Source of the DNA: Bacillota bacterium
GTDB lineage: Bacteria > Bacillota > Clostridia > Acetivibrionales > DSM-1351
Direction: 5' to 3'
NCBI GenBank assembly: GCA_023444055.1
Contig: JAEZRV010000047.1
Coordinates: 62,001-126,000, forward strand
DNA length: 64,000 bases
In this document: in pieces, positions 8,301 to 17,710 of the stretch
How the letters are laid out: the number at the start of each line of letters is the position of its first letter
Position numbering within the stretch: position 1 is the stretch's first letter
Notes under the pieces: model-generated
What the model was told of the DNA's origin: nothing
The model's database searches: none
The model's input: only the letters and a program-made list of their open reading frames with translations
Translations under genes and position numbers: made by a program

Positions 8301-9320
8301 TTGGCTAGAGCTAGTTCAAAGACTGAATACAGCGGTAGAGAGAAAGCGGCAATGTTGCTAATTTCATTAGGACCTGATAAGTCTGCTGAAATTTTCAAAC
8401 ATTTGAAAGAAGAGGAAATAGAACAATTAACCCTTGAAATAGCTAATATTAGATCTGTTAGTCCAGAGGAAAAAGACAGAGTTCTTGATGAGTTTTATCA
8501 AATTTGTCTTGCTCAGGAGTACATTGCTGAGGGTGGTATTGGTTACGCAAAAGATATTCTTGAAAAAGCACTAGGCTCTCAAAAAGCGGTTGATATTATT
8601 AATAAGTTGACTGTTTCATTACAGGTTAGACCTTTTGATTATGTTCGTAAAACAGACCCCACTCAGTTGTTAAACTTTATTCAGGGAGAACATCCACAAA
8701 CAATTGCTTTAATATTATCTTATTTAAAGCCATCACAAGCATCCATAGTGCTTTCAGCATTGCCACAAGATAAGCAAGCTGATGTTGCTAGAAGAATAGC
8801 AACTATGGATAGAACATCACCAGATGTAATTAAGGAAGTAGAGCGCATTCTTGAAAAGAAGCTTTCTTCATTGGTTACAGAGGATTATACGGCAGCTGGC
8901 GGTGTTCAGTCAATTGTTGATATCCTAAACTCTGTTGACAGAGGTACTGAAAAGTTCATTATGGAAACATTAGAAATTGAAGATACCGATTTGGCAGAAG
9001 AAATTAAGAGGCGTATGTTTGTATTTGAAGATATCCTTACTCTTGATGGTAGAGCAATTCAAAGATTTCTTAGAGAAGTTGATAATAATCAGCTCGCAGT
9101 TGCTCTTAAAGGTGCAACAGATGATGTTCAGAGACTTATTTTCTCAAATATGTCTAAGCGTCTGAGTGAAATGATTAAAGAGGATCTTGAATTTATGGGA
9201 CCTGTTAGACTTAAAGATGTTGAAGAAGCTCAGCAGAAGATTGTTAACATAATACGTAAACTCGAAGATGCTGGCGAGATAGTTATTTCTAGAGGTGGAG
9301 GAGATGAAATAATTGTCTAA
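8301..9320 (+). CDS. fliG: Flagellar motor switch protein FliG
   Basis: Rotor protein that contacts the stator and sets torque direction. About 339 residues, with the N-terminal FliF-binding region (KAAMLLISLGPDKSAEIFKHL), the central EHPQ motif (FIQGEHPQTIAL) and the charged C-terminal torque helix (DLAEEIKRRMFVFEDI). TTG 8301 is preferred over GTG 8292, because the GGGGTG ribosome site overlaps 8292. The stop overlaps the fliH start by 8 nt, which suggests translational coupling. Confidence 0.96.
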   Translation: MARASSKTEYSGREKAAMLLISLGPDKSAEIFKHLKEEEIEQLTLEIANIRSVSPEEKDRVLDEFYQICLAQEYIAEGGIGYAKDILEKALGSQKAVDIINKLTVSLQVRPFDYVRKTDPTQLLNFIQGEHPQTIALILSYLKPSQASIVLSALPQDKQADVARRIATMDRTSPDVIKEVERILEKKLSSLVTEDYTAAGGVQSIVDILNSVDRGTEKFIMETLEIEDTDLAEEIKRRMFVFEDILTLDGRAIQRFLREVDNNQLAVALKGATDDVQRLIFSNMSKRLSEMIKEDLEFMGPVRLKDVEEAQQKIVNIIRKLEDAGEIVISRGGGDEIIV

Positions 9321-10077
9321 TAAAATTTTAAAAAACCACCAAGTAAATGTGGGTATGCCATTTCAGGTATTGAATCCAATGACATATCATCCACCGGTTG
9401 TTACTATTAAAAATATTGATGAAGAGCAGCCAGAAGAGGATTATGTAGACTATAAAGCACTTGGTGAAGAAATATTAAATAGTGCAAAAGCAGAAGCAGA
9501 CCTTATTGTGAAGGAAGCTCTTTTAGAAGCAAAAGACATTCTTTCTAAGGCAAACATTGAAATAGAAGAACTTAAAAATATAGTAATTAGTGAATCAAAA
9601 ATAGAAGGACATAACGAAGGTATTGCTCAAGCAAAACAGGAATATGAACAGCTTATTGAAGAGGCTAAAGAAATTAAGGAACAAGCAGGAGTGGAGTATA
9701 AAAAGGTACTTGATTCTCTAGAGACAGATGCTGTAAATACTATATTAGAAATTGCAAAGAAAGTTATAAGCCAAGAGTTAAAAACTAAACAAAATATCTT
9801 ACTATTAGTTAAAGATGCTTTTGAGAAGTGTTCAAAAGATCGTAAAGCAGTTTTAAGACTTAATGAGCAGGATTATGGTTATATAAATGATAATAAAGAT
9901 GAGCTTTTATCAATACTTGAAAGGTCTGAGGAAACTGAAATTAAAAAGGACTTATCTTTAAAGGAAGGTGGCTGCATAATTGAAACTTCACTTGGAAGCA
10001 TTGATGCCAGCGCTGATACCAAATTCGAAAAGATTGAGAGTGATTTTAAGGCTATTTTAGGCGAAAAAATTGAATAA
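9313..10077 (+). CDS. fliH: Flagellar assembly protein FliH
   Basis: Stator-like regulator of the export ATPase FliI. The middle is Ala/Glu/Lys-rich coiled coil (residues about 50-140) typical of FliH/V-ATPase E-subunit relatives, and the C-terminal domain contains the GGCIIETSLGSIDASADTKF motif. Translation starts at TTG 9313 inside the end of fliG. The 254-residue length is normal. A short hairpin overlaps the stop codon. Confidence 0.92.
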   Translation: MSNKILKNHQVNVGMPFQVLNPMTYHPPVVTIKNIDEEQPEEDYVDYKALGEEILNSAKAEADLIVKEALLEAKDILSKANIEIEELKNIVISESKIEGHNEGIAQAKQEYEQLIEEAKEIKEQAGVEYKKVLDSLETDAVNTILEIAKKVISQELKTKQNILLLVKDAFEKCSKDRKAVLRLNEQDYGYINDNKDELLSILERSEETEIKKDLSLKEGGCIIETSLGSIDASADTKFEKIESDFKAILGEKIE

Positions 10078-10099
10078 GGTATATATTAATAAATACCTT
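10076..10099 (+). other. Short hairpin between fliH and fliI
   Basis: 7-bp stem AAGGTAT / ATACCTT with a 10-nt loop, overlapping the fliH stop and followed by CTGTTTTTAAA. It could be a weak attenuator or processing site inside the operon. It is AT-rich, so significance is uncertain. Confidence 0.3.
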
Positions 10100-10149
10100 C
10101 TGTTTTTAAATAAATCATTTTATCAATAGCGTAGGAGGTCGAAATTTTA

Positions 10150-11454
10150 GTGATAGACCTTAAAAAGTACCAAGATAAATTACAATTAAAAGATTATATA
10201 GAATATATTGGGAAGGTTTCTAAGGTTGTAGGGCTTACTATTGAGTCTGATGGACCTCAAGCTAGCATTGGAGATTTATGTAATGTTCATGTTTTAAAAG
10301 GTGAATCAATTAAGGCTGAGGTTGTAGGATTTAAGGATGATAAGGTTTTACTTATGCCTTTAGGTGAAATGACAGGTATTTCTCCGGGTAGCACGGTTTC
10401 AACTAGTGGCGAAATTCTTAATGTTGCTGTGGGACCAGAATTAATTGGAAGAGTACTTGACGGTTTAGGAAGACCTATGGATGGTAAGGGTCCTATAAAT
10501 ACAAAGATTGGTTATCCAACGGCTAATAAACCACCAAATCCTATGGCTAGAAAAAGAATTTCTGAACCGTTGCCTTTGGGAGTGAGAGCAATTGATGGAT
10601 TACTAACAGTAGGTAAGGGGCAGAGAGTTGGTATATTTGCCGGAAGTGGTGTTGGTAAGAGTACACTTATGGGAATGATCGCTAGAAACACAAAGGCTGA
10701 TATAAATGTAATTGCACTAATAGGAGAGCGTGGTAGAGAAGTTAGAGAGTTTATAGAAAAAGATTTATCCGAGGAAGGTCTAGCTAGATCAGTAGTAGTT
10801 GTTGCTACATCAGACCAACCAGCTCTTGTAAGACTAAAAGGTGCTTTAGTTGCAACAGCAATTGCTGAGTATTTTAGAGATGAGGGTAAGGATGTATTGC
10901 TATTAATGGATTCACTTACTAGATATGCTATGGCGCAAAGAGAAGTTGGTCTCTCAATTGGTGAACCTCCTGTATCTCGTGGATATACTCCTTCAGTATT
11001 TTCAGTATTTCCAAAGCTATTGGAAAGAGCTGGTACAGATGAAGAGGGTTCAATTACAGGATTATATACAGTTTTAGTAGATGGTGATGACTTAACTGAA
11101 CCTGTTACAGATACTGCCAGAGGTATTTTAGATGGACATATTGTTTTATCGAGAGCTTTAGCTAATAAAAATCATTATCCCGCAATAGATGTTTTGGCAA
11201 GTGTAAGTAGGGTCATGAGCGATATTATTGATAAAGAGCATAAAAAATGCGCCTCTGATATTAAAAAAACTATGGCAATATACAAAGAATCAGAAGATAT
11301 GATAAATATAGGTGCGTACTCGAAGGGAAGCAGTGAAAAAATTGATTATGCCATTAAATATAATGATGCAATAACCGATTTTTTACAGCAAGAAACAGGT
11401 CTCAAAGTATCATTTGATGAAATAAAAGAAAATGTTTTAAACTTGCTTAAATAA
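10150..11454 (+). CDS. fliI: Flagellum-specific ATP synthase FliI
   Basis: Cytoplasmic hexameric ATPase that energises early steps of flagellar type III export. Related to F1-ATPase beta. The Walker A motif is GIFAGSGVGKST (Lys170), with the Walker B region DVLLLMDSLTRYAMAQREVGLS and the family motif GEPPVSRGYTPSVFS. 434 residues. It starts at GTG 10150 with GGAGG 11 nt upstream, a somewhat long spacing. Confidence 0.97.
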   Translation: MIDLKKYQDKLQLKDYIEYIGKVSKVVGLTIESDGPQASIGDLCNVHVLKGESIKAEVVGFKDDKVLLMPLGEMTGISPGSTVSTSGEILNVAVGPELIGRVLDGLGRPMDGKGPINTKIGYPTANKPPNPMARKRISEPLPLGVRAIDGLLTVGKGQRVGIFAGSGVGKSTLMGMIARNTKADINVIALIGERGREVREFIEKDLSEEGLARSVVVVATSDQPALVRLKGALVATAIAEYFRDEGKDVLLLMDSLTRYAMAQREVGLSIGEPPVSRGYTPSVFSVFPKLLERAGTDEEGSITGLYTVLVDGDDLTEPVTDTARGILDGHIVLSRALANKNHYPAIDVLASVSRVMSDIIDKEHKKCASDIKKTMAIYKESEDMINIGAYSKGSSEKIDYAIKYNDAITDFLQQETGLKVSFDEIKENVLNLLK

Positions 11455-11477
11455 AGTGCAAGGAGGCTAAAAGAGCA

Positions 11478-11918
11478 ATGAAAAAATTTGCATTTAGACT
11501 TGAATCTGTTTTAAACTTAAAAACGCAGATGGAAGATAATGCTAAAAACAACCTTGCTCGTGCCACAAAAGAGCTTGAAAATCAAAAAGAATATTTGAAA
11601 GATTTAAGAAATGTAAATAATAAATCAATGAATAGCTTAACAGAAGAGGTAGATGAAGGAATACCGGTATATAGAGTTCAAATTTATAATAATTATTTGT
11701 CATTGATGAAAGAGAAGATTGCTAATCAAAAAGAAAAAGTAAATGTTGCAGAACGTAATGTTGATAAAAATAGAGAACATCTAATCAAAGCAATGCAAGA
11801 ACGCAAGGTTTTAGATAAATTAAAAGAAAAAAAATATGATGAATATGCAAAAGATCAACTTAAAGAAGAGCAACTTGGAATAGATGAACTTAATAGTTAT
11901 AATTTCAAAGACAGCTAG
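11478..11918 (+). CDS. fliJ: Flagellar export chaperone FliJ
   Basis: 146-residue, almost entirely coiled-coil protein beginning KKFAFRLESVLNLKTQMED, the typical FliJ N-terminus. FliJ couples FliI to the FlhA gate. It lies directly after fliI with a GGAGG site. Sequence alone is weakly diagnostic, but position and the N-terminal motif make the call solid. Confidence 0.9.
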   Translation: MKKFAFRLESVLNLKTQMEDNAKNNLARATKELENQKEYLKDLRNVNNKSMNSLTEEVDEGIPVYRVQIYNNYLSLMKEKIANQKEKVNVAERNVDKNREHLIKAMQERKVLDKLKEKKYDEYAKDQLKEEQLGIDELNSYNFKDS

Positions 11919-11934
11919 TAGTTAGGAGAATACA

Positions 11935-12834
11935 ATGGCCGATACTAAAATTGAAAATAATGAAAACTCTAATATAGAAATTAATGAAGCATTAAAAAAC
12001 CAGGGTAATATCCTAAAAGGGATGGGAAGCAAAGATAAAACATCGAATAAAGGTCAAAGCCAAAATAGTTTATTGTTTTATGTAGTTTCAATTATTACGG
12101 CACTTTTATTGGTTGTTTTAATCATAGGAGGCGTATTTTTCTTTGCTGTCAAAAATAATGTCAATGGAATAGCTCAGAGCATGGGTGATACCATTGAAAA
12201 TATACCAGTATTGAGGCTTGCTTTACCAGAAAAGCCAGATTTAGAAGATGAAAAGAATATGACTGAAGAAGAGGTAAGAGCAAAATACACACAACTAAAA
12301 AATGAAAAAATTGAATTAGACAAAAAAGTTTTTGATTTATCTAGTCAATTGGAGCAGATAAATAAACAATTATCTGCAAAGGATACAAATAAAGATCTGC
12401 TTCAGCAGCAAAAAGATGCACTAGAAAAAGAAAAGCTTAAACTTACATCAGATAATGACAGCTTAAAGAAGGATTTTAATAGTATTTCTGATGCTATTGC
12501 AAAAGGAGATACAGCAGCGTTTAAAGCATATTATGAAAAAATTGATTCTGAGAATGCATCAAGATTATATGCAGAGATTTTGAAAGATGAGAAAATGAGT
12601 GCTGATGTGAAAAAGTATTGCTCTATATATGAAGAAATGGATGCTGGATCAGTGGCTGCTATTATGGAGCAGATGGGCACTAACAAAATGACATTAATTG
12701 TTGAAATCTTGAAAAATCTTAATAAGAGTACATCAGCAGAGATTATAGCTGAAATGACACCAACCTTTGCTGCAAGTGTTTCTGAACAGCTTGCAAAGGT
12801 TTATAATGTGGGTACTGTAAAAAAAGGCAAGTAA
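11935..12834 (+). CDS. MotE-like flagellar membrane protein with MgtE_N-type C-terminus
   Basis: 299 residues: a polar N-terminus, one transmembrane helix near 43-65 (FYVVSIITALLLVVLIIGGV), a long coiled coil (about 110-185), and a C-terminal domain (YEEMDAGSVAAIMEQMGTNKMTLIVEILKNLN) resembling MgtE N-terminal/MotE proteins. This gene type sits between fliJ and fliK in many Firmicutes and is thought to be periplasmic-facing and motor-associated. The exact role is inferred from family and position. Confidence 0.75.
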   Translation: MADTKIENNENSNIEINEALKNQGNILKGMGSKDKTSNKGQSQNSLLFYVVSIITALLLVVLIIGGVFFFAVKNNVNGIAQSMGDTIENIPVLRLALPEKPDLEDEKNMTEEEVRAKYTQLKNEKIELDKKVFDLSSQLEQINKQLSAKDTNKDLLQQQKDALEKEKLKLTSDNDSLKKDFNSISDAIAKGDTAAFKAYYEKIDSENASRLYAEILKDEKMSADVKKYCSIYEEMDAGSVAAIMEQMGTNKMTLIVEILKNLNKSTSAEIIAEMTPTFAASVSEQLAKVYNVGTVKKGK

Positions 12835-12928
12835 GAATTGATAGTTGAGTATTTTTAACAGGTAATTAGCAGTATTACGAAAGTATACTGCATTACAATA
12901 AAAAATAAGGACGAAAGGAGGCGATAAA

Positions 12929-14533
12929 ATGATATCTTGTAGTAATGCATCAAAATTACTTTTTTCTCAAGTTCAAAATAATGCTCTCAATATTAAGCCG
13001 AAGGCTTCTCAAGGAGCAGTGGATGCAGCATTTAAATCTGTTTTTGAGAGTGCTGTGAACAGTAATAAAAGAACTGAAAATGATAGACCTGTATTTAAAA
13101 GAGAAAATGATTTGTCTCAAAATTCTGAATCCAAAGTAAAGTATAAGTCTTATAAAGAGGTACAAAGAGATAGATCAATTAATGAGAAACAGAGCTTAGT
13201 AGAAAAAACTAATGATGATGTTACAGTACAAAAAGTTGATTCAGAAACTGAGAAATCAAAAAGCAGCTCAAAGGACTATGATGAAACAATAAATGTATTA
13301 GCACAAATGCTTGGAATACAACCAAATGAGCTAGTAAAGATTGCTAATGAACTCGGTTTTAGTGCAGAAGACTTAAAAAATGCAGACAAGTTATCAAGTT
13401 TTATTGGTAAGCTTGCTAATCTGTTAGAACTTAATGATTCACAGAAAGCTATGATGAATGCTTTAGCTGTGGAAATTCCTAAGCAGGTTAGTAATGAGAC
13501 TAGTAAAGAAGCTATTAAAGAAGATACATCAAGCCTTGAGGTTAATGTAACTAATGGGAACAAGAATGAAGCATCTGTTAATATCAACAAAATTAATACC
13601 GTTAATATATCAGAGATTTCTGATGATATTAAGGCAAAACTTGACCAATTAATTCAAAATGCTGAAATAAGCTCAGAATCAGTTGGCGCAGAGATTTCTA
13701 AAGTTGTTGAAGCTATGAGAGCTCAGGCTAAAGCAAATGTTAATGTCAGCACAGAACAAGATGATACAAAGACAGATACTACTTTAGAGGTTAAACCTAT
13801 TACAGAAGGAGTATCTGAAGAAGGTGCTGTAAATAAGTCAAAAGAAGAATCAGCTAAGGCAAGTAATTCAAAATATCAAGAAAATGCTGATAATGCTAAG
13901 GCTACTGATACTAAGGCAGAAGTTACTACTAGCGAAATTAATACTCAAGTAACTGCAAACAATGACCAGAATCAGCCGCTAAACCAACAAAACACTCAAG
14001 TAGTTGGTGATATTAAGGTTAATATGATTAATAACCAAACTCAGGTTCAAAAATCAGAGTTTTCAATGCCACAGCCAGTAAGAACTACTGAGGTAATAAA
14101 CCAGGTAGTAGAGCAGGCAAAAGTAGTTATTGGACAGGATAAGTCTGAGATGATTATTCATTTAAAGCCAGATCACTTAGGTAAACTTGAGTTAAAGGTT
14201 GTGACAGAGCAAGGTATAGTTGCAGCTAAGTTTATTGCTGAGAGCAATCAGGTTAAAGAGATAATTGAAACAAATATGCAGTTGCTTAAGGATTCTTTGG
14301 AAAAACAAGGCCTATCAATTGATAATGTTAGTGTTCAAGTAGGACAGGAAAAACAAAAAGAGTTTAGGGAACAAAGCTCATATCAGAGCAAAAATAAGGA
14401 TTCAAATAATGGTATCAAATATGGCAGTAATGAAATAAATACTGTCAAAGATGGATACAATGCTTTGGACACATTGCCTGAAAGACTTGCACAATATGCA
14501 GATGATACAAATACAGTTAGTTTTACAGCTTAA
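12929..14533 (+). CDS. fliK: Flagellar hook-length control protein FliK
   Basis: Secreted molecular ruler that switches export from hook to filament. 534 residues. The N-terminal two thirds are Ser/Asn/Lys/Glu-rich and low complexity. The conserved C-terminal hook-length domain is at about 405-475 (MIIHLKPDHLGKLELKV ... VAAKFIAES). The start is ATG 12929 after AAAGGAGG. A small imperfect hairpin (about 12869-12893) lies in the leader. Confidence 0.92.
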   Translation: MISCSNASKLLFSQVQNNALNIKPKASQGAVDAAFKSVFESAVNSNKRTENDRPVFKRENDLSQNSESKVKYKSYKEVQRDRSINEKQSLVEKTNDDVTVQKVDSETEKSKSSSKDYDETINVLAQMLGIQPNELVKIANELGFSAEDLKNADKLSSFIGKLANLLELNDSQKAMMNALAVEIPKQVSNETSKEAIKEDTSSLEVNVTNGNKNEASVNINKINTVNISEISDDIKAKLDQLIQNAEISSESVGAEISKVVEAMRAQAKANVNVSTEQDDTKTDTTLEVKPITEGVSEEGAVNKSKEESAKASNSKYQENADNAKATDTKAEVTTSEINTQVTANNDQNQPLNQQNTQVVGDIKVNMINNQTQVQKSEFSMPQPVRTTEVINQVVEQAKVVIGQDKSEMIIHLKPDHLGKLELKVVTEQGIVAAKFIAESNQVKEIIETNMQLLKDSLEKQGLSIDNVSVQVGQEKQKEFREQSSYQSKNKDSNNGIKYGSNEINTVKDGYNALDTLPERLAQYADDTNTVSFTA

Positions 14534-14551
14534 CAATAGGAGGTGAAAAAT

Positions 14552-15391
14552 TTGGCTACAAGTGGAATATCAGGTTCTATTGATGAAGTTATAGCAAGAA
14601 CTGAAAAAAATGCCGCTTCAAGAAAGACTGGTAGTAATTTAGGTAAAGATGATTTCCTAAATCTTTTGGTAACACAGCTAAGATATCAGGATCCATTAGA
14701 GCCTACTGATGACAAGGAATTTATTGCTCAGATGGCACAGTTTAGTTCTTTAGAGCAAATGCAAAATATGAATAGTGTGTTGACAAATTCTCAAGCATTC
14801 GGTTTAATTGGCAAGTATATTACTGCAAAAACAACTGATGAGGATACTCTAGAGGTAAAAATTACTCAAGGGCAAGTATCAACAGTAAAAATGAACAATG
14901 GTAAAGTGTTCTTAGTTGTAGATGATAAGGATGTTAGTGTTGAAAGTGTAACAGAAGTCGTTGATATGGGTTATGCGAATTCAAATATATCTGACTTTAC
15001 AAATTTAATTGGATTTAGGGCTAAGGGTGCAGCTTATGATTCATCTACTGGTGACTTAATTTATTTGAGTGGTGATGTAACACAGATTCAAAAAGGTCTC
15101 ACTGAGGACTATGCAGTAATGAACAACGTAAGTGTAAATATTGCATCGGTTACAGGGTCGAAATCTACAGATCCAAACTATACTGAAAATTATTTGAAAG
15201 AAAAGGTTGGTAAAGAGGTTTCAATAACAATCACTGATAAGTCAGGTAAAAAGGTTCCTGTAACAGCTACATTACAGAGCTATAACATTGATGAGAAGGG
15301 AAATATAACTGGAGTACTGGACGATGTATATGTATCTGTTGATAGTGTGTCAAATATTCAGAAATCTTCAGAACAAAAAACGACTGAGTAA
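14552..15391 (+). CDS. flgD: Flagellar hook cap/assembly protein FlgD
   Basis: Scaffold at the tip of the growing hook. The N-terminal signature LGKDDFLNLLVTQLRYQDPLEPTDDKEFIAQMAQFSSLEQM is unmistakable. The C-terminal part is longer and more variable than in enterobacteria. TTG 14552 is preferred (8 nt after AGGAGG) over GTG 14543, which overlaps the ribosome site. Confidence 0.95.
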   Translation: MATSGISGSIDEVIARTEKNAASRKTGSNLGKDDFLNLLVTQLRYQDPLEPTDDKEFIAQMAQFSSLEQMQNMNSVLTNSQAFGLIGKYITAKTTDEDTLEVKITQGQVSTVKMNNGKVFLVVDDKDVSVESVTEVVDMGYANSNISDFTNLIGFRAKGAAYDSSTGDLIYLSGDVTQIQKGLTEDYAVMNNVSVNIASVTGSKSTDPNYTENYLKEKVGKEVSITITDKSGKKVPVTATLQSYNIDEKGNITGVLDDVYVSVDSVSNIQKSSEQKTTE

Positions 15392-15407
15392 TGAGAGAAG
15401 GTGAGTT

Positions 15408-15809
15408 ATGGTTGTCAATAATAATTATTCAAACAGAATAATAAATTCGCCTTTAACAACTGGGAAAGTCCAAACGAATAATATCAGAAATAATAATACG
15501 GCTGCTACAGGGGCTGGTTTTGAAAAATTTCTTCAACAAGCAATTAATAAGGGCAGTGAAGTTAAATTTTCTAAACATGCTGAATTGAGAATGCAGGCAC
15601 GTAATATTGATTTAACCCAGACTCAGAAGGATAAGATTAACAATGCAGTTTCAATAGCTCAGCAAAAAGGAGTTAAAGATTCATTGATTATTCTGGACAA
15701 TATGGCTTTTGTAGTAAATATAAACAGTAAAACAGTAATTACAGCAGTAAACAACAATGAGTTAAAAGATAATGTTTTTACAAATATTGATGGTGCAATA
15801 TTTGCATAG
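15408..15809 (+). CDS. Flagellar operon protein, TIGR02530-like
   Basis: 133-residue protein found between flgD and flgE in many clostridia and bacilli. The conserved core is FEKFLQQAIN ... VKFSKHAELRMQARNIDLTQTQ ... DSLIILDNMAFVVNINSKTVITAV. Its molecular function is not known; hook assembly is suggested by position. It starts at ATG 15408 behind AGAAGGTG. Confidence 0.85.
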   Translation: MVVNNNYSNRIINSPLTTGKVQTNNIRNNNTAATGAGFEKFLQQAINKGSEVKFSKHAELRMQARNIDLTQTQKDKINNAVSIAQQKGVKDSLIILDNMAFVVNINSKTVITAVNNNELKDNVFTNIDGAIFA

Positions 15810-15819
15810 TAGTAAAAGC

Positions 15820-15873
15820 AGCTGGACCCAATTGGGAGGCTGAATAACGTTCCTGAATGACGGATGGAACGAT
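15820..15873 (+). other. Two hairpins in the flgE leader
   Basis: The palindrome CCCAATTGGG runs into a GGGAGG with no gene start behind it. Downstream, CGTTCC / GGAACG frame a 12-nt loop. The true flgE ribosome site is further on at about 15891. It looks like a structured leader, but I could not match it to a known RNA class. Confidence 0.35.
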
Positions 15874-15909
15874 GTAATACCTTAAATAATTGAGGGGGTC
15901 AAAAAAGAT

Positions 15910-17271
15910 ATGATGAGATCAATGTTTTCTGGTGTATCTGGTTTAAGAGCACACCAGCAAAGAATGGATGTTATAGGTAATAACGTAGCAAACGTAAATA
16001 CAGTTGGTTTTAAATCAAGCAGAGTAACCTTTCAAGAAGTATTTAACCAGACACTTAGCGGTGCTTCAGCACCTGACTCTTCCACAAGCAGAGGAGGTAC
16101 TAACCCAATGCAGGTTGGTCTTGGTACTAGTGTAGGTTCAGTAGATACTATGATGAGTACAGGAAGTTCTGAGAGAACTGATAATGCAACAGACTTATCA
16201 ATTTCTGGAGATGGTTTCTTTATAGTAAGAGGTTCAAGTGAAGATACTTACAAATTTACCAGAGCAGGTAATTTTGGATTGGACAAGTTAGGAAATCTTG
16301 TTTCAGGCAGTGGCTATTGTGTATATGGTTGGCAGAAGATAAATGATGATGGCTCATTTGACACAGAAAGTCCAGTTGAACCTATTAATCTATATTCAGA
16401 TAACCATAATGGAAACAAGAAAATAATTGCAGCTTCGGCAACTTCAAAAGCAGCGTTTTCAGGTAATTTAAATGCTTCTAATCCAGACTTAGGAGCCGGT
16501 TCAACAGTTACTCAGTTCGCAGTTCCATTTACAGTATATGATGGTTTGGGTAACGGACATCAATTATCTGTAAATTTTAGAAAGATATCAGTTGACGATA
16601 CTAATGCTACTACTACATGGTCATATGACATAGTTTCTGGCACTGATGAAACAACATTTCAATTAGATACTACTGGTGGAGTGACTAATCCACCAAATAC
16701 AGTTGCATCAGGTACAACAACAGCATCAGGTCAACTTGTTTTTGATGGAGGCGGAAAACTAGATAAAGCTGGTGCAGATATCTACTTAACTCTAACAACA
16801 GCAGCCGGAGTTGGTGCAGAGCCTTTTAATGTGAATCTTAATTTTGGTAATTTAACTATGTTTGCAGGAGAAAGCTCTGTAGTTCCTACAGACATTAATG
16901 GATACACTACAGGTACTCTTACAAATTTTAGTATAGGTTCTGATGGAATTATTACAGGTGTTTATAGTAATGGCGAACAGCAATCATTAGGTTGTGTAGC
17001 ATTGGCTAGTTTCTCAAATCCTGCTGGACTTGAAAAGGTTGGAGATAATTTATTCATTCCGACAACAAATTCAGGTAATTTCACAAAGGGATTAGCTGCA
17101 GGAACCGGAGGAACTGGAACATTGACACCAGGAACATTAGAAATGTCAAATGTTGACCTTTCTAGTGAATTTACAAATATGATAGTTACTCAAAGAGGCT
17201 TCCAAGCTAATAGTAGAATTATTACTACATCAGATGAAATGCTTCAAGAGCTTGTTAACTTAAAGAGATAA
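15910..17271 (+). CDS. flgE: Flagellar hook protein FlgE
   Basis: Main hook subunit, 453 residues. The N-terminus (MRSMFSGVSGLRAHQQRMDVIGNNVANVNTVGFKSSRVTF) and the C-terminus (NVDLSSEFTNMIVTQRGFQANSRIITTSDEMLQELVNLKR) are the conserved axial helices, with a hook-specific central region. It starts at ATG 15910 after GAGGGGG. A hairpin follows the gene. Confidence 0.97.
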   Translation: MMRSMFSGVSGLRAHQQRMDVIGNNVANVNTVGFKSSRVTFQEVFNQTLSGASAPDSSTSRGGTNPMQVGLGTSVGSVDTMMSTGSSERTDNATDLSISGDGFFIVRGSSEDTYKFTRAGNFGLDKLGNLVSGSGYCVYGWQKINDDGSFDTESPVEPINLYSDNHNGNKKIIAASATSKAAFSGNLNASNPDLGAGSTVTQFAVPFTVYDGLGNGHQLSVNFRKISVDDTNATTTWSYDIVSGTDETTFQLDTTGGVTNPPNTVASGTTTASGQLVFDGGGKLDKAGADIYLTLTTAAGVGAEPFNVNLNFGNLTMFAGESSVVPTDINGYTTGTLTNFSIGSDGIITGVYSNGEQQSLGCVALASFSNPAGLEKVGDNLFIPTTNSGNFTKGLAAGTGGTGTLTPGTLEMSNVDLSSEFTNMIVTQRGFQANSRIITTSDEMLQELVNLKR

Positions 17272-17289
17272 GATTAAAGAATACTTAAA

Positions 17290-17327
17290 TACTACCAAAG
17301 GCATAATTAAATGTGTCTTTGGTAGTA
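17290..17327 (+). other. Strong hairpin after flgE, no U-tract
   Basis: Perfect 11-bp stem TACTACCAAAG / CTTTGGTAGTA (17290-17300 with 17317-17327). The tail is ATAAAAACAC, so it is not a classical terminator. It may protect the abundant hook mRNA 3' end or act as a processing site. Confidence 0.5.
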
Positions 17328-17391
17328 TAAAAACACTCGAAATTAACCTATTTTTGTAATTTATCTATTGTTTTTTTGGAGTAATAATATT

Positions 17392-17583
17392 ATGATAAGA
17401 TTAACTAAATTAAATAATGTATCCTTTGTAATAAATTGTGAGTTAATTGAGACTATAGAAAGTACTCCTGACACTGTAATAACATTAAATAATGGTAAAA
17501 AATACGTTATTACAGAAACTATTGATGAAGTAGTAGAAAAAGTGGTACAATATAAAAACAGAGTTTACGACATTAAATACTAA
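17392..17583 (+). CDS. flbD: Flagellar protein FlbD
   Basis: 63-residue FlbD-family protein (MIRLTKLNNVSFVINCELIETIESTPDTVITLNNGKKYVI), commonly placed after flgE in Firmicutes and spirochaetes. Biochemical role unknown. ATG 17392 is preferred over the upstream in-frame start at 17368, because a TGGAG site precedes 17392. In many clostridia motA and motB follow; here they do not. Confidence 0.88.
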   Translation: MIRLTKLNNVSFVINCELIETIESTPDTVITLNNGKKYVITETIDEVVEKVVQYKNRVYDIKY

Positions 17584-17710
17584 AAATCGACAAAAAAGAT
17601 TTTGTATAAAAAATAATATATACATAAAAGTATATGTTTGTTGTTTTAGATGGTAACGCGTTTGCTAGAGTTTTATTAGCTAGATATTTAACTTTAAGGG
17701 GGATAAGGCT

